From: Micropterus salmoides
Taxonomy: Eukaryota; Chordata; Actinopteri; Centrarchiformes; Centrarchidae
Assembly (NCBI RefSeq): GCF_014851395.1
Contig: NW_024040040.1
Location: forward strand, 24,967,000 to 25,030,999
Reading direction: 5' to 3'
Length of the DNA stretch: 64,000 bases
Each line of letters opens with the position of its first letter. The first letter of the stretch is position 1. Positions 46,289 to 56,769 of the stretch are shown one piece after another. Both the position numbers and the translations under genes were made by a program. Under the pieces are notes generated by a model. The model ran no database searches, was not told the origin of the DNA, and was given only the letters and a program-made list of their open reading frames with translations.

Positions 46289-48354
46289 TAAGTGATTATC
46301 ACAAAAAATTTGTTTTTAACTTTGTTATGGCAAGGCTAGCAGACCCAAGTGCAGGTCTAAGAAAGGGAGAAGTTTGATAAAAGAGGAACAAGCTATTTAT
46401 TACAAGGTTAAAAGGATCATATATTGAGCAGGTGAAGAGCGAGGCAGACTGAAAATAGATGCGTGCCGAACCGGGTTGGTGGCTGCTGTACAGAGCAGGG
46501 GGAACCGTAGCTGAGAGTCCAGAGTGAGAGAGTCTGATCCGAGCACTTTCAGAGCAGAATCCAGGAAACATTTTAAAATGTAAGAAATTTGACCGTTTTG
46601 ATCTGTAATGAAATTTAGCAATTGTAAAATTAATAAACGCCATAAGTGCTCCCACACAGCTGAGCGCTTCATTTTGTTTTCCCTTTGATGTGGACTGGAG
46701 CGTTACGTTCACTGCTGTCAGCTGAGGTCAGGCACGTGAAAAAACGAGCCAACCCGCGGAAGGAGTGTGTGAGGGCGGCCAGCCGCACAGATAGCCCTGC
46801 AGCAACAACGGCAGAGGAAAACACAGATGGAAGGTTTTCTACCGCTTATCTATCTTCACATTCTGAGTAATGTTGAAACGCTTTAAATTAAATAAAGAGA
46901 CTGTATGTGGGTCGCTGGTTTGTGTGTTGCATTGAACATTATGTCGCGGCAGTTGTGTTTGGCGTCGCTATGACGACCAGCTACATTGAGGGGTACTATT
47001 TCTGGGTACTATCTGCAATGGAAGAGAAAGCACGGCCAAGTCGAGTAGAGTCGTGGCGAGTTGAGCAGATTCTGTTAATGGAAAAATGCCATAAGATTCA
47101 CCCAGTAAATCATTGTTTAAAGTACTGCTCAACATCTAGGAAATGCACATAGGCTTAAAACATGGTCAAGTCCTTCAAAGTCAAAAACAATAGAAGCTAA
47201 TTTCTTTCCAGTAACAAACAAACAAGGTCATATATAGTATCATATCAGTATTAATATACAGATGTGAATATGCATAAAAAAGTTCCTCTGTAGTGGCTCT
47301 CACCAGGCCTTGTCCTGAAAAATAGATAAGATGTATCATGCTTGTAAAAATTCCTACAAATCAACGGTGGCCACATTGTCTTGTTTTCAATTTACACACA
47401 ATGGTAACTTTGCCTTCTACCCTCACAGCACGCCAGAGCAGAGCCATTAGGTTGCCGCTTAATCAGAATCAGAAAGCTTTATTGTCATTGAACGTAGTTC
47501 TCCGCTGTTAATTTTATGCCCTGATATCAGCAGTATTTAATGTCATAATGCAGGCTGGCTAACCTTTTAGCACCTTTCTTCAAATTAGGGTGTTAGCGGG
47601 TAACATTAGCTAATTCACTGTAGTGCTGTATTTAGGCGTGTATAAACCTGTTATTAACCAGGCAACGTCTGTGTGGGCTGAATGCCAAAGATGATCCTGA
47701 CTTTCTGGCTTAAAAGCTAAAGTTAATGTGATGCTAACTGCAATAGCATATTTGAGCACTAGGCTACTCACACCTTGCTGCTTTTTCCCCATTTGAAAAC
47801 TGAAGATGTGCATTATCACACTGATTACATAAAAGCAATAAACCAGCTGGATTTCCATACAATCCTCACCTTGTGTTCATTGAAACCCATGTCCTCTGTG
47901 GGTTTCAGCTCCTCTGCAATCATCAGTCTCGACTGCGAACTCCTTTGCCGCCTCCCTCTTAGCTTCCAGGGCATCAGCCTATCCTGTTCTCAGCCATCTG
48001 GTGCACCAGCAAAGGAGAGTTTAAGTTCACCCGGGCTATCAGACTGTAGAGCAGGTTCAGAGGCTGGCTGTGGGAGAGCTGTCTGGTCTGTTGGTTCAGC
48101 CTTCACCACCTGGTCCTTGGCCTCTTGATCCCTGTCAAACTGAACACAGAATATGACATTAGTGAGAAAGATGTGGTAAAGCACAGCTGATAAGTATGAT
48201 ATTGTATGTTAGACATCTCTTTAGCTTTCATTGACTCCTTGATCTGCAAATTTTCGGTATCCTTCTTAAGTCTTGCCTGAATAGGGATTATAAAATTAGG
48301 GTGAGATTTGAACAGTACATCGTTTCACATTCATAGATTATTTACTGCTTAATT
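46289..48354. other. Interior of the giant element, no firm gene
   Basis: Contains a repeat-like patch at 46320-46680 (with AAGGCTAGCAGACCCAAG), a 60-codon frame at 46685, another at 46907-47152, and CAGAATCAGAAAGCTTTATT at 47465, a phrase common in fish interspersed repeats. 48181-47990 on the minus strand reads as a possible exon (DRDQEAKDQVVKAEPTD...) with an acceptor-like CAG, but it does not connect in phase to the candidate at 48869-48950. Confidence 0.4.
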
Positions 48355-48784
48355 GTGACCGCCGCTACTAAAATTTCCCACACTTATTATATTAACGCGC
48401 TACTAATTTTCACTTGCACACTGTGCAAGCACAGTAACACTCAACGCTTGGCTCCCTTCCTCTCCTCATTCTTCAAAGAACATCTACGTGACAGGTGCTG
48501 TTATGGCAGCGTAACTCTGAATCAGGAGGTGCGTAGCCCAGAATATTTTCCTCCGCTCGGATTCACTGTCACTTTCTGCCGCTCGGACAATCAAACACTC
48601 GCTATGCACCTCCCGATTCGGAGTTACGCTGCTGTTATAACAGCACGTTACGTAGATGTTCTTTGAAGATCGAGGAGAGGAAGGGAGCCAAGCGTTGAGT
48701 GTTGCCGTGCTCACACAGTGTGCGAGTGAAAACATTTGTAGCGTATAGTTTAATGATCGTGGGAAATTTTAGTGGCGGCAGTCA
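48355..48784. repeat. 430-bp imperfect palindrome (foldback/MITE)
   Basis: The left arm (48355-48540) and right arm (48600-48784) are reverse complements over most of their length. Shared phrases include ACTAAAATTTCCCAC, CACTCAACGCTTGGCTCCCT, TTCAAAGAACATCTACGT and GCAGCGTAACTC. The centre is a CG-richer loop near 48545-48595. No flanking duplication was recognised. The antisense frames here (103 and 83 residues) are products of the palindrome and not genes. Confidence 0.88.
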
Positions 48785-48868
48785 GGATGCATATAGGGGA
48801 AACACTGCTTGAGCATTCTATAGTCTGTCTACATATGAAATACACTGACTTATTTTACAAACACTCAC

Positions 48869-48950
48869 GTAGAAGTTCTCGAAATGGTCCACTCTGTCCA
48901 GACCTCAGCGGAGTCTCCTTTCTGGGTCCCAAATCGTTATTTTCACTCAT
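48869..48950 (-). CDS. Candidate short first exon (weak)
   Basis: On the minus strand ATGAGTGAAAATAACG opens a frame MSENNDLGPRKETPLRSGQS of 27 codons ending at CTTCTAC|GTGAGTG, a consensus donor. Downstream candidates on the same strand (about 48275-48200 and 48138-47985) do not join it in phase, and the 430-bp palindrome sits between. A TAACGTTA-rich region lies upstream. Possibly a broken cellular or transposon-carried gene. I do not recognise the protein. Confidence 0.2.
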
Positions 48951-48989
48951 AGTTTACTCGTGATGAGTCTGGTTCTCTGTTCAGACAGA

Positions 48990-49480
48990 ATAATTGACTT
49001 AACGTTAAGTCATCTGAGATAACGTTAGCTAAAACTGAGATCTGTGTCTTAGTAGGTAACATTAGTACTGTTCATAACATAACACCGGTAACAACTTAAC
49101 ATTAACGTAACGTTAACCTTAGGAGCAGCGGAGCGTTTCACGTTTCTTTAATTAATATTAGTATCAAGCTATCTGGCTAAATGTGCTACAGCTAATGTTA
49201 GCATTCTTAATAGTCACATTATCTAACTTAGCTGTCACTTAAATATGTCTTTGTCACTGCAGGTCACAATCTGCCACAGCCTTTCATTTCTTAGCAAGAG
49301 GGACTAACTTAACGTTAGGCCCGTTAACGTTATCATTTTATCATGTAACTTAACAACTGACAAATGAAACTTACCGGTATGAAATGTTACGATGAATGCA
49401 TGATTCACATTGAAGGATAACGTAATAACGTTTTATTAGGGACTGGCTGACTGTTACGTTAGCTAACGTTAACGTTAATG
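48990..49480. repeat. Cluster of TAACGTTA palindromes
   Basis: Words of the form (T)TAACGTTA(A) occur at about 48999, 49021, 49105, 49310, 49327, 49425 and 49465-49478, far above chance for an 8-base palindrome. They may be a simple-sequence-like expansion or clustered binding sites. Such words are common in some fish intergenic DNA. Confidence 0.6.
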
Positions 49481-50322
49481 CCAGACTGAGTCTGATAAAT
49501 TAAAAAGGACAAATAAAATGTAACGCTTTCAAAGCTGCCGCCCTTAAGTTCCTGTCTGTACTTTCAGATATCAGGCTTAACTTTGTAAAAACAGGTAATT
49601 TAAATTTTTAACAAACAGATATTTTGGACTTGTATTTGTCTTGTATTCAGACAATGGTTTGAAGTGTTTATGAACTTTAATGAGTCACTATTAACATAAA
49701 GCTGTGCAAGCTATCTGTTATTATAAATGGGGAAAAAAGGGAATCACAGAGCAGACATGGCTTTTAGGTCAGTGTAATGCTACAAATTACGAAAGTGTGC
49801 CTCTTTTTCTCTCTGAATTTCCAGAACGCATAAGGCTGCTCTTCAACTACCAATAATATGTTGTGCTTGTGGAATATGTTACTAGGTGGAATTTCTGAGG
49901 ATTACTGTCTCAAAGTTCGTTGACAAACACACTTCCAATCTCCTCAGTGTGTTGAAGAAGAAAGGAGGCTCTGCAGGAAGGGAACTTAGCATACTTTTGG
50001 CCCAAAGGTATGTTTTGCAATTGGTAGAAAACATTATAGAATAATAAGTTGATGTTGACTCGTGTCTTCTGACACGTATAGAGAGTAGTAAACAGTCAGA
50101 AACCCAAAACATCTGTGTATGCACCCTGATGAGTATACAATTGGGATTTGATTGTTGCTCACAAAGCCTAAACAGCAACACTTGTGCCATTTTCAAGCAA
50201 ATATTTTTTATTGTTTGCAGTTACCTCACTATTTAAACATACATCAGTGACCAGAGCTATGTTTAGGGGTTGGATATATTGACATTTGGAATGAGCAACA
50301 GAAAGTTTGCTTCTCAACATTC
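49481..50322. other. Interior of the giant element, no gene
   Basis: AT-rich. The antisense frames at 49882-50196 and 50168-50395 lack motifs, and the latter crosses the hAT boundary at 50323. Nothing assigned. Confidence 0.45.
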
Positions 50323-51110
50323 TAGGGCTGAAACCATTCATTGATTGAATCGATAAAATCGATTCATAAAAGGCCTCGACACAAATTCTTTGCATTGATG
50401 CTTTGTTTAACCCATGTAACTATACAGCACAGTGTTTCGCAGGGACATTTATTACTGTGGCACATCGCGCTTACGCTGTGAACACGACGTGATTATGATG
50501 AAGCTGTTTGCAAAGTGGAGGAAGAGAGAGAAAATAGCGAGGGACAAAGTAGAAAGTGTCCAAAGTATGGGATTATTTCAAGATAAAGAAAACAACAACT
50601 CTGTAATGTTACCGTCCATCCACCGTAAAACGAAACTTATGTCGCCTCGGCAACAGCATGGTGGCACCTGATCAGAAAGCAGCCAGTGTTCTGCCAGCGG
50701 ACACAGACAAGGTAACAGTAACAGCAACTTTAGCATTTAACTGAAATCATGATTGATTGTTGAGTTGAAGCCAAAGTAAGCTGCAGACCTCAGCTGAAAA
50801 TGTGACCACGTGTGTTTGTTGTTCTCCTTTTTGGGCCGTGAGTTGTAACCTCACAGTCAAGAGTTAACTGGGTGTCTGGGAGCTGTACCTTTTAACTCAC
50901 CTGCAGCTCTCTCTGTTGCTCAGACAATCCCTGCTACCTGCGTATGCTAATCCATCCTTCAGCCATATTCTTTGTCTTTATTATTGCCATCTTTATAATA
51001 ACACCACCGCCGCTACCAAGCAAAAGTACTTCTTAAACGACACATCGATGACTCGTTGAAATAATCTATAGAAGCTTCGAATACTAAAATCATCGTTAGC
51101 TGCAGCCCTA
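50323..51110. mobile_element. Nonautonomous hAT element (788 bp)
   Basis: Left end TAGGGCTGAAACCATTCATT and right end GTTAGCTGCAGCCCTA form hAT-type TIRs. Flanking 8-mers CAACATTC (50315-50322) and CAACATAC (51111-51118) match at 7 of 8 positions. Subterminal ATCGAT words are present on both sides. The 79-residue frame inside (50432-50671) includes KWRKREKIARDKVES but no BED or hAT domain. Confidence 0.87.
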
Positions 51111-51661
51111 CAACATACAATGCGCTTGTTAAACAGGTGTATTGATGACGTATTGGTTTTTACTCACTAAGGTTTGTACCTGCGGCCTCTCTGCTGGTCA
51201 TTAAGTTGGCTCTGTGTTTGCGTCTATGTGGAGACGCTCAGCCCTGACACAGAGAGCAGGGCAGAGGCTTCACGGTGATAATAACATAATTTATTTGACA
51301 GCAAGGTTTCTTTTTTTTATTATGATTTCAACACAGATTTGTTCACAATGTAGCAATGGGGGAGGGTGTACCTCCCTGGACATGTTCATAACAAGTTTAT
51401 TGTGTCCTTTCAGAGTTTAAGAAATCAAAGATGTAGGGCACTTACCATTAACATCACTGGACATGTGTGTATGTGCAGTCTCTCTAGCAACTGTTGAAAA
51501 GAGGAGGGAGATCATCCTCGGGCCAATTGGTTTCTACTTGATGAAGACCCAAACATCCTCTTCAAAGAATACCCGGTTGGTAATTTCAGTAGTTACTACC
51601 TGCATTAAACCAAATAACTACAGTTGTGGTCAAAAGTTTACATACACTTTTTAAAGAACAC

Positions 51662-51699
51662 GTATTTCATGGCAGTTAACACCAACTGCCATGAAATAC
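51662..51699. repeat. 16-bp perfect hairpin in the Tc1 subterminal region
   Basis: GTATTTCATGGCAGTT at 51662-51677 and AACTGCCATGAAATAC at 51684-51699 are exact complements around the 6-base loop AACACC, about 40 bases inside the left TIR. Confidence 0.88.
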
Positions 51700-51770
51700 A
51701 TGAAAATGAATTGTGATAAGATTGTGAATCGTGATTTTGCCTGAAATAAAGAAACAAAAAACAGACAGCT

Positions 51771-52250
51771 TGTTACATCCCCGGCTTGTCTAGGGGTGAG
51801 GGACTAACAAAGAGATAAATAAACCAGGTGGAAAAACAAAGGATGACCCAAAACATGTGTCAAGTTAATGTTATTATTCCACATGTGGTGATCGGCGCTC
51901 CTCACCACACCAGCTTCTAGCTGGTCGTGAACACGGGGCCGAAGGCTGCCTCCGCAGAGTCACCAGACGCACGGTGTGAGAAGTTAGATCAGCACCCAGC
52001 AGATCACGTCTCGCTACGGACCACACAATAAACCACACAGTAAGCCAACCACACTGTAAGCCACACAGTAAGTCACACAGTCTAACGTGAGCAACCAAGG
52101 AAGAGTGAGCCTGAGAGCACTTCACTGTCTCAGCTTATGTGCCCCACTGATTGCCGATGATCAGCTACAGTTGCGGAATTTACGCAGGGCCCAGGTACAC
52201 ACCTGCAGAAAAGAGACAAGCACAACCCACAGACCTCACGGGTCGTAACA
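51771..52250 (-). mobile_element. Solo LTR (480 bp) with 5-bp duplication
   Basis: TGTTACATCC...GGTCGTAACA with TG...CA ends, flanked by exact CAGCT (51766-51770 and 52251-52255), a 5-bp duplication usual for LTR retrotransposons. It contains an internal run of CACACAGTAAGCC-type repeats (about 52020-52080). Orientation is inferred as minus from an AATAATAACATT-type A-rich region near that end. It is the youngest layer at this locus. Confidence 0.87.
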
Positions 52251-52751
52251 CAGCTGTTTGAATAACTGCTGCTACTAAACTTTCACATGATGAATAAAAT
52301 CAATGTGCAAGTAACGTTAATGATTTCGCTGTGCAGCACGGTGGCACATAGCTAGCGTCCTGTCCTCCTTCACAGGACAGCTACGTGACAGGTGGCAGTA
52401 GGTAACAGTGAAAATGAGCGGAGCAGAGGAAAATATGAGCGCTACGTTTCAGTCTGGCTGTAAATGTACAGTGTAGGTTACAGTTTGTCCGTTAATTAAA
52501 GTCGGCCTGTTCTCCAACTGCTGGAAAAGTGAAGGCAGTTAGCGATAGGTAACGTCTCCTCTTCAGACTGCGGTCTGGAAGCTGAGCAGGACGTTTTTTG
52601 GCCTTTAGTTCAAATTTGTTTGTTGTCATTCATCCACATATCGAGTACACAATGAGCCCAATGCCGTTTCTCAAGGCCCATGGTGCTCAATACGAGATTA
52701 CCATAATCAACTTACAAGACAAGAAACAAACATGTAACTACACTAGACGAG

Positions 52752-52945
52752 ACATTACATTTATTCATTTAGCTGCCGCTTTTATCCAAAGCGACTGACA
52801 ATTGCTATTTAGATCAGAGGTCGCACGCCTCTGGAGCAACTAGGGGTTAAGTGTCTTGCTCAGGAACACGTTGGTGTCACAGATGGGACTTGAACCCGGG
52901 TCTCCTGTGCGTCATACCATACGTTCCATCACCACCCCCAAAAAA
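52752..52945 (-). mobile_element. tRNA-derived SINE
   Basis: On the minus strand GGAGACCCGGGTTCAAGTCC holds a perfect pol III B box (GGTTCAAGTCC) at about 52900. The body continues through CACTTAACCCC and ends TCGCTTTGGATAAAAGCGGC ... AAATGAATAAATGTAATG. The A box region (52945-52930) is degenerate. It lies inside the Tc1 copy and is a different family from the SINE at 31278-31530. Confidence 0.75.
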
Positions 52946-53449
52946 AGGAACAGATATATGAAGGTGGACATGATTCGGCTGGAGCATTGTAAAGTGTGTA
53001 GTTCAACCAAATCTGACTCTATACTAATAACAGCAGCATCTAAAATAAAAATAGCAGCAAAAGAGGTCAGTAATAACGCTGTAACAATGCTATGCAGTGT
53101 TAGCTGCATTTATATGAAGTAACATTAAATATCTGCATTTCATTACTACCTACTTGTTTGAATTGTTACAAATACTTTGCTTTAAAAGTACCAAGTTGTC
53201 ACACAGTGAGAAAAATACATCTTTATCCTATTTGTCTTACAGTCGCATCGTAGCCTCATAATCATAATAAGGTGCCTAGAAATTCCCACCCTTGAGGTGA
53301 TGCATCAAGATATCGAACCAAATTGTTGACCTGATAATCGTAATTGAATTGAATCGTGAGGCCAGTGAAGATACACACCCCTACTGCTTACTCGTTTTGT
53401 ACTTCTTACTGTGGTAAGAAGTTTTTTTGGTACTGGTATCGTAAAAAAA

Positions 53450-53620
53450 CCATACCTGACTTGAACCCAATCGAGAACATGTGAACTATTTTGAAGAAAC
53501 AAGTCAACTGCTCCAATTCTATCAAGAGGAGTGGTCAATGATTCAGCCAGAAGCTTGTGGATGGCTACCAAAAGTGCCTAATTAAGGTAAAAATGACAAT
53601 GGGACTTTTAAACAACTATT
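53450..53620 (+). pseudogene. Tc1 transposase C-terminal remnant
   Basis: PDLNPIENM followed by a stop, then ILKKQVNCSNSIKRSGQ, stop, KLVDGYQKCLIK. DLNPIE is the conserved block holding the third catalytic acid of Tc1 transposases. The aromatic residue after IEN(L/M) is replaced by a stop. The N-terminal and central domains are missing, so it is inactive. Confidence 0.8.
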
Positions 53621-54380
53621 AGCATTGCTGTATGTATATTTTTAACCCAGTAGATTTCGTCACATTTTCGGAAGACCCATAATAAATTCATAAAAGTACC
53701 AAATTCATGACGTTTTTTTGTGACAATGATTCATCACAGAAAAATCCGAGTTGTAGTTATTATTGGAAACTCTAAAAGCCATGAACTGTATGTTCTTTAG
53801 AAGTGTAAACTTTTGACCACAACTGTAATCTTGTTAATTTCTTACGATTTGCAGGAAATCAGTTTGTTTTTTGTCTCTTTTGGGAAATCTAATATATACA
53901 CTCACAATGCATTTTATCAAGTATATCTGCTGTCTAATGCAATCAAAACTGCCATAAATTCTGTTATTATTGATTTCATAGTGGGTGGTGTACTGGAGTG
54001 CATTATATTGAAAGGTTTTCCTAATATTGTCTGCCCCATTGACATACATGAGGGGGGCAGAATAGTAGAAACACTTGTTAAATATCTAAGCTTAGTAAAA
54101 GTAAAGATTTATGGCAGAGCTGTTGGATTGCAGTAGACTGCACGCCCTCCAAATAAAGCGCTTGGTGAGGTATATTAAATAATACACAATTGTATCTAAT
54201 ATTTAATTACCCAGCACTACTTCATCTTGTAACACATAGCACTGTATCATGCTATTTTTGTTAAATCATTACATAAGGGACACCTGAAATGCAAACATTA
54301 CTCTTTAGAATTCTGCAAAATCTGTTTGTGATTTCATAATTTGTTTTTCTACTTTCTTTCTGTCCTATGTAAAGGATCTG

Positions 54381-54703
54381 ATGATACAACTGTTCCGAGG
54401 GAGGTTGGACAAGTTATCTTTACAGCATCCGTGTTGAGGGAGGTAATGCCACCACTCCTCCAGCTGATGTTGGGATAGTCACCGAGGGTACTGAAGTTCT
54501 GCATGACTTGGGAGACATCGCCTCTACACGTGCACTCTTAATAGGTGTAATTATGCACTGAACCTCAGTTATCCTCAGAACCGTAAAGCCTTCTTTGAGG
54601 TACTTCACAAGTTATTCTTTCAACTAGATGCTAGCAAACTCTCAACCAAGGTACAGATGCTCAAAAACAATCTCTATGAATGAGCCATTGATTTGGAGTG
54701 TTC
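54381..54703 (+). pseudogene. Last exon of a teleost multicopy gene family (SAMD3-like annotation), frameshifted
   Basis: An acceptor-like TTTCTGTCCTATGTAAAG precedes the exon. The frame reads SYLYSIRVEGGN, DVGIVTEGTEVLHDLGDIAS and then, after the loss of one T at about 54551, YALNLSYPQNRKAFFEVLHK and LDASKLSTKVQMLKNNL before a TGA at about 54681. The pattern (DVGIV.EG.EVL...ALNLSYP...F..L..LD..KLS.KVQ.LKN.L) is one I recognise from abundant fish proteins often auto-named sterile alpha motif domain-containing 3-like. The function is unknown. The upstream exons are not found. It lies about 1 kb inside the right end of the giant transposon, so it may be carried by it. Confidence 0.55.
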
Positions 54704-55234
54704 TGTGGAATAGAATTCTAGGCAATGCATCATCAAAATTGTTGACAACTAAACATTATTTTGCAAACTTTTCAACACTGTATTGTGCCAGTAATTTTAC
54801 TGTATTATTTTTTTCACCAATTGCACCAAAATGATAGTGATGTGTTGGTGAATAAAGTCCATAACAAAATGAAATGAAATTAATTTGTGTGGGACCAGTT
54901 AACAAACATTTGAATTGTGTCAATCTAAAAAAAAATATTGAAAGAAAACCTAATGTTTCAATTAATTGAACATAAATGTATATTTTTACTACTCCAAATA
55001 AGATATTGAAAGGTAAGCTTAAATATATTGTTAATATATTGTTACTCTAACACAAGTTCATTAAATTTTTTTGCTTTTAACTAACCTATAACAATTTTGT
55101 GGAATCTGTTGAAAAAATAAATATAATTAAAATCAAAGATTCTTTTTATGACCATTTGATTTTGATATATAGCCCAAACACCAGTAAGCTGTGCATCAAG
55201 ACCTAAAGAGAATAGGTCTTTTTAGCCTCAAATG

Positions 55235-55600
55235 GCCTATGAATGTCTATAAAGTAAACCCCATACATTAATGGGAAAAGTACGTAAATGTATTGGATAA
55301 GTGCTTGTTATTACTATAGAAGTATGTTCATTCAAAGTAAACCCCATACATTAAAGGGAAAAGTTCGTACATATATTGGATAGTTGCTTGTAATTACTAT
55401 AAAAGTATTTTTATTCAAAGTAAACCCCATACATTAAAGGGAAAAGTTCGTACATATATTGGATAGTTGCTTGTAATTACTATAAAAGTATTTTTATTCA
55501 AAGTAAACCTCATACATTAATTGGAAAAGTTCATAGATATATTGGATAGTTGCTTGTAATTACTTAATTAATTAATGTTTTTAATAAAAGTATTTTTCTG
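55235..55600 (-). repeat. Right subterminal tandem array (about four 83-bp units)
   Basis: AAAGTAAACCCCATACATTA...GTACATATATTGGATAGTTG...CTTGTAATTACTAT repeats about every 83 bp (anchors near 55302, 55384, 55467 and 55551). It is the inverted counterpart of the array at 40890-41280. Two of the units (55335-55500) are almost identical, suggesting recent local amplification. Confidence 0.88.
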
Positions 55601-56769
55601 TATTTTCATGGTTCTTACATGTAATGTTGAAAAAACAGAAAAAATCTGTAAAATAATACAGTATATTTCTGTGAAACAATTTTTTTTTTTTTACAGTGTA
55701 TCAAAGCAGCACAGGAATGGTCACATCAGTATGTAGTCCTGACTGTCACACCATGCAGTTCACCAGCCTCTCTCATGCAACTGTATAACTGAGCTGATTG
55801 TTTCGTGCATCAGTCTAGCAATCATTTCTTCAATTTAGTTAGGGAAAAAAGTCTTTGCTTCTTTGCACACAAGGCATCCAACATCCCGTCCCAAACAAAA
55901 ATCCACAGGTCTTTCTCCTTCCAAATTCTAATGTTCATGTGTCCAGTTTGGGGAAAATCTGTGGAACACTGCAAAAATCTAAAATCTAAGTGTGATTAAT
56001 TATCTTAATTGAAGACAAAATATACTTGTTTTTTGTCTGACAAGATATTTCTTCTTACCAGGAGGCTTTTATGTTAGAGAATTTCACTTGTTTCAAGTGT
56101 AATTATCTTAATAAGATATTATAACTTTATAACTAGATTTTATTACTGGTTCTGAGTAACTTAATGCTTGAAACTAGAATTACCACAATTATAAAGCTGA
56201 ATCATAAACGCTGCAAGTACAAAACGCTGTGTGAAAGTCAGAGTTTCTTATTTCAAGCATATTATCCTTTTCTTCTCTTTATATATTAAAAACAGACCAG
56301 ATGGAAGTCACTGTTTTATTGTCAATTTTATACCACAGCACAATAATATACACAATGAATAATGTATTTTTTGACAAAATACAGTGTAGAACAAACACAG
56401 TACTTGACAATTGCCTAAACAGGTTCAAATATGTGAGCACTGTGCTAACATAATAAAACACAATAGAAAAGGTGGCAGTCACATTCATCTGGCCTTCATT
56501 TGACAATACAAGACTGCTTCAAAAGCTTTCAAAGATGTGTCATATCTGGTGTAGCAGATCTAGGCTACGTAAAATTTTAATACAGTTATGAAAATTAATA
56601 TTTCCGGGAATATTAATTTATGCCTCGAAATTAGGAGCACCACCTAAAGATTTGCTTGTCCGCCCAAGGCTTTAGGTCCTTGAGTACAGCATGAGAATTA
56701 CACGAATTTCTGGTAATTCATTAGTCGTTACTGGTTCAGTTATTCTGAAATCGTAAACTCTAGTCAATC

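Larger units (their letters stand above)
51621..53825 (+). mobile_element. Tc1-like element carrying later insertions
   Basis: TIR CAGTTGTGGTCAAAAGTTTA on the left and its complement at 53804-53825, each flanked by TA (51619-51620 and 53826-53827), as for Tc1/mariner. The element is 2.2 kb because it contains a solo LTR (51771-52250) and a SINE (about 52752-52945). A transposase C-terminal remnant remains near the right end. Confidence 0.9.
40362..55698. mobile_element. Giant (15.3 kb) CACTA-like DNA transposon with inverted subterminal arrays
   Basis: Ends: CACTGT followed by 13 A and ATTACA at 40362, and its complement (13 T, ACAGTG) ending at 55698. A TA dinucleotide lies directly outside each end (40360-40361 and 55699-55700). 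About four tandem ~80-bp units lie near each end (40890-41280 and 55235-55600). The two arrays are reverse complements of each other, sharing TTGCTTGTAATTACT and GTACATATATTGGA. CACTG termini, a 2-bp duplication and subterminal repeats are CACTA/EnSpm traits, but no CACTA transposase is seen inside, so the superfamily is an inference. The interior is heavily occupied by younger elements, listed separately. Confidence 0.72.

Noticed and set aside
48355..48735. 103- and 83-residue frames on opposite strands as genes
   Set aside because: They mirror each other because of the palindrome and share the same peptide stretches.
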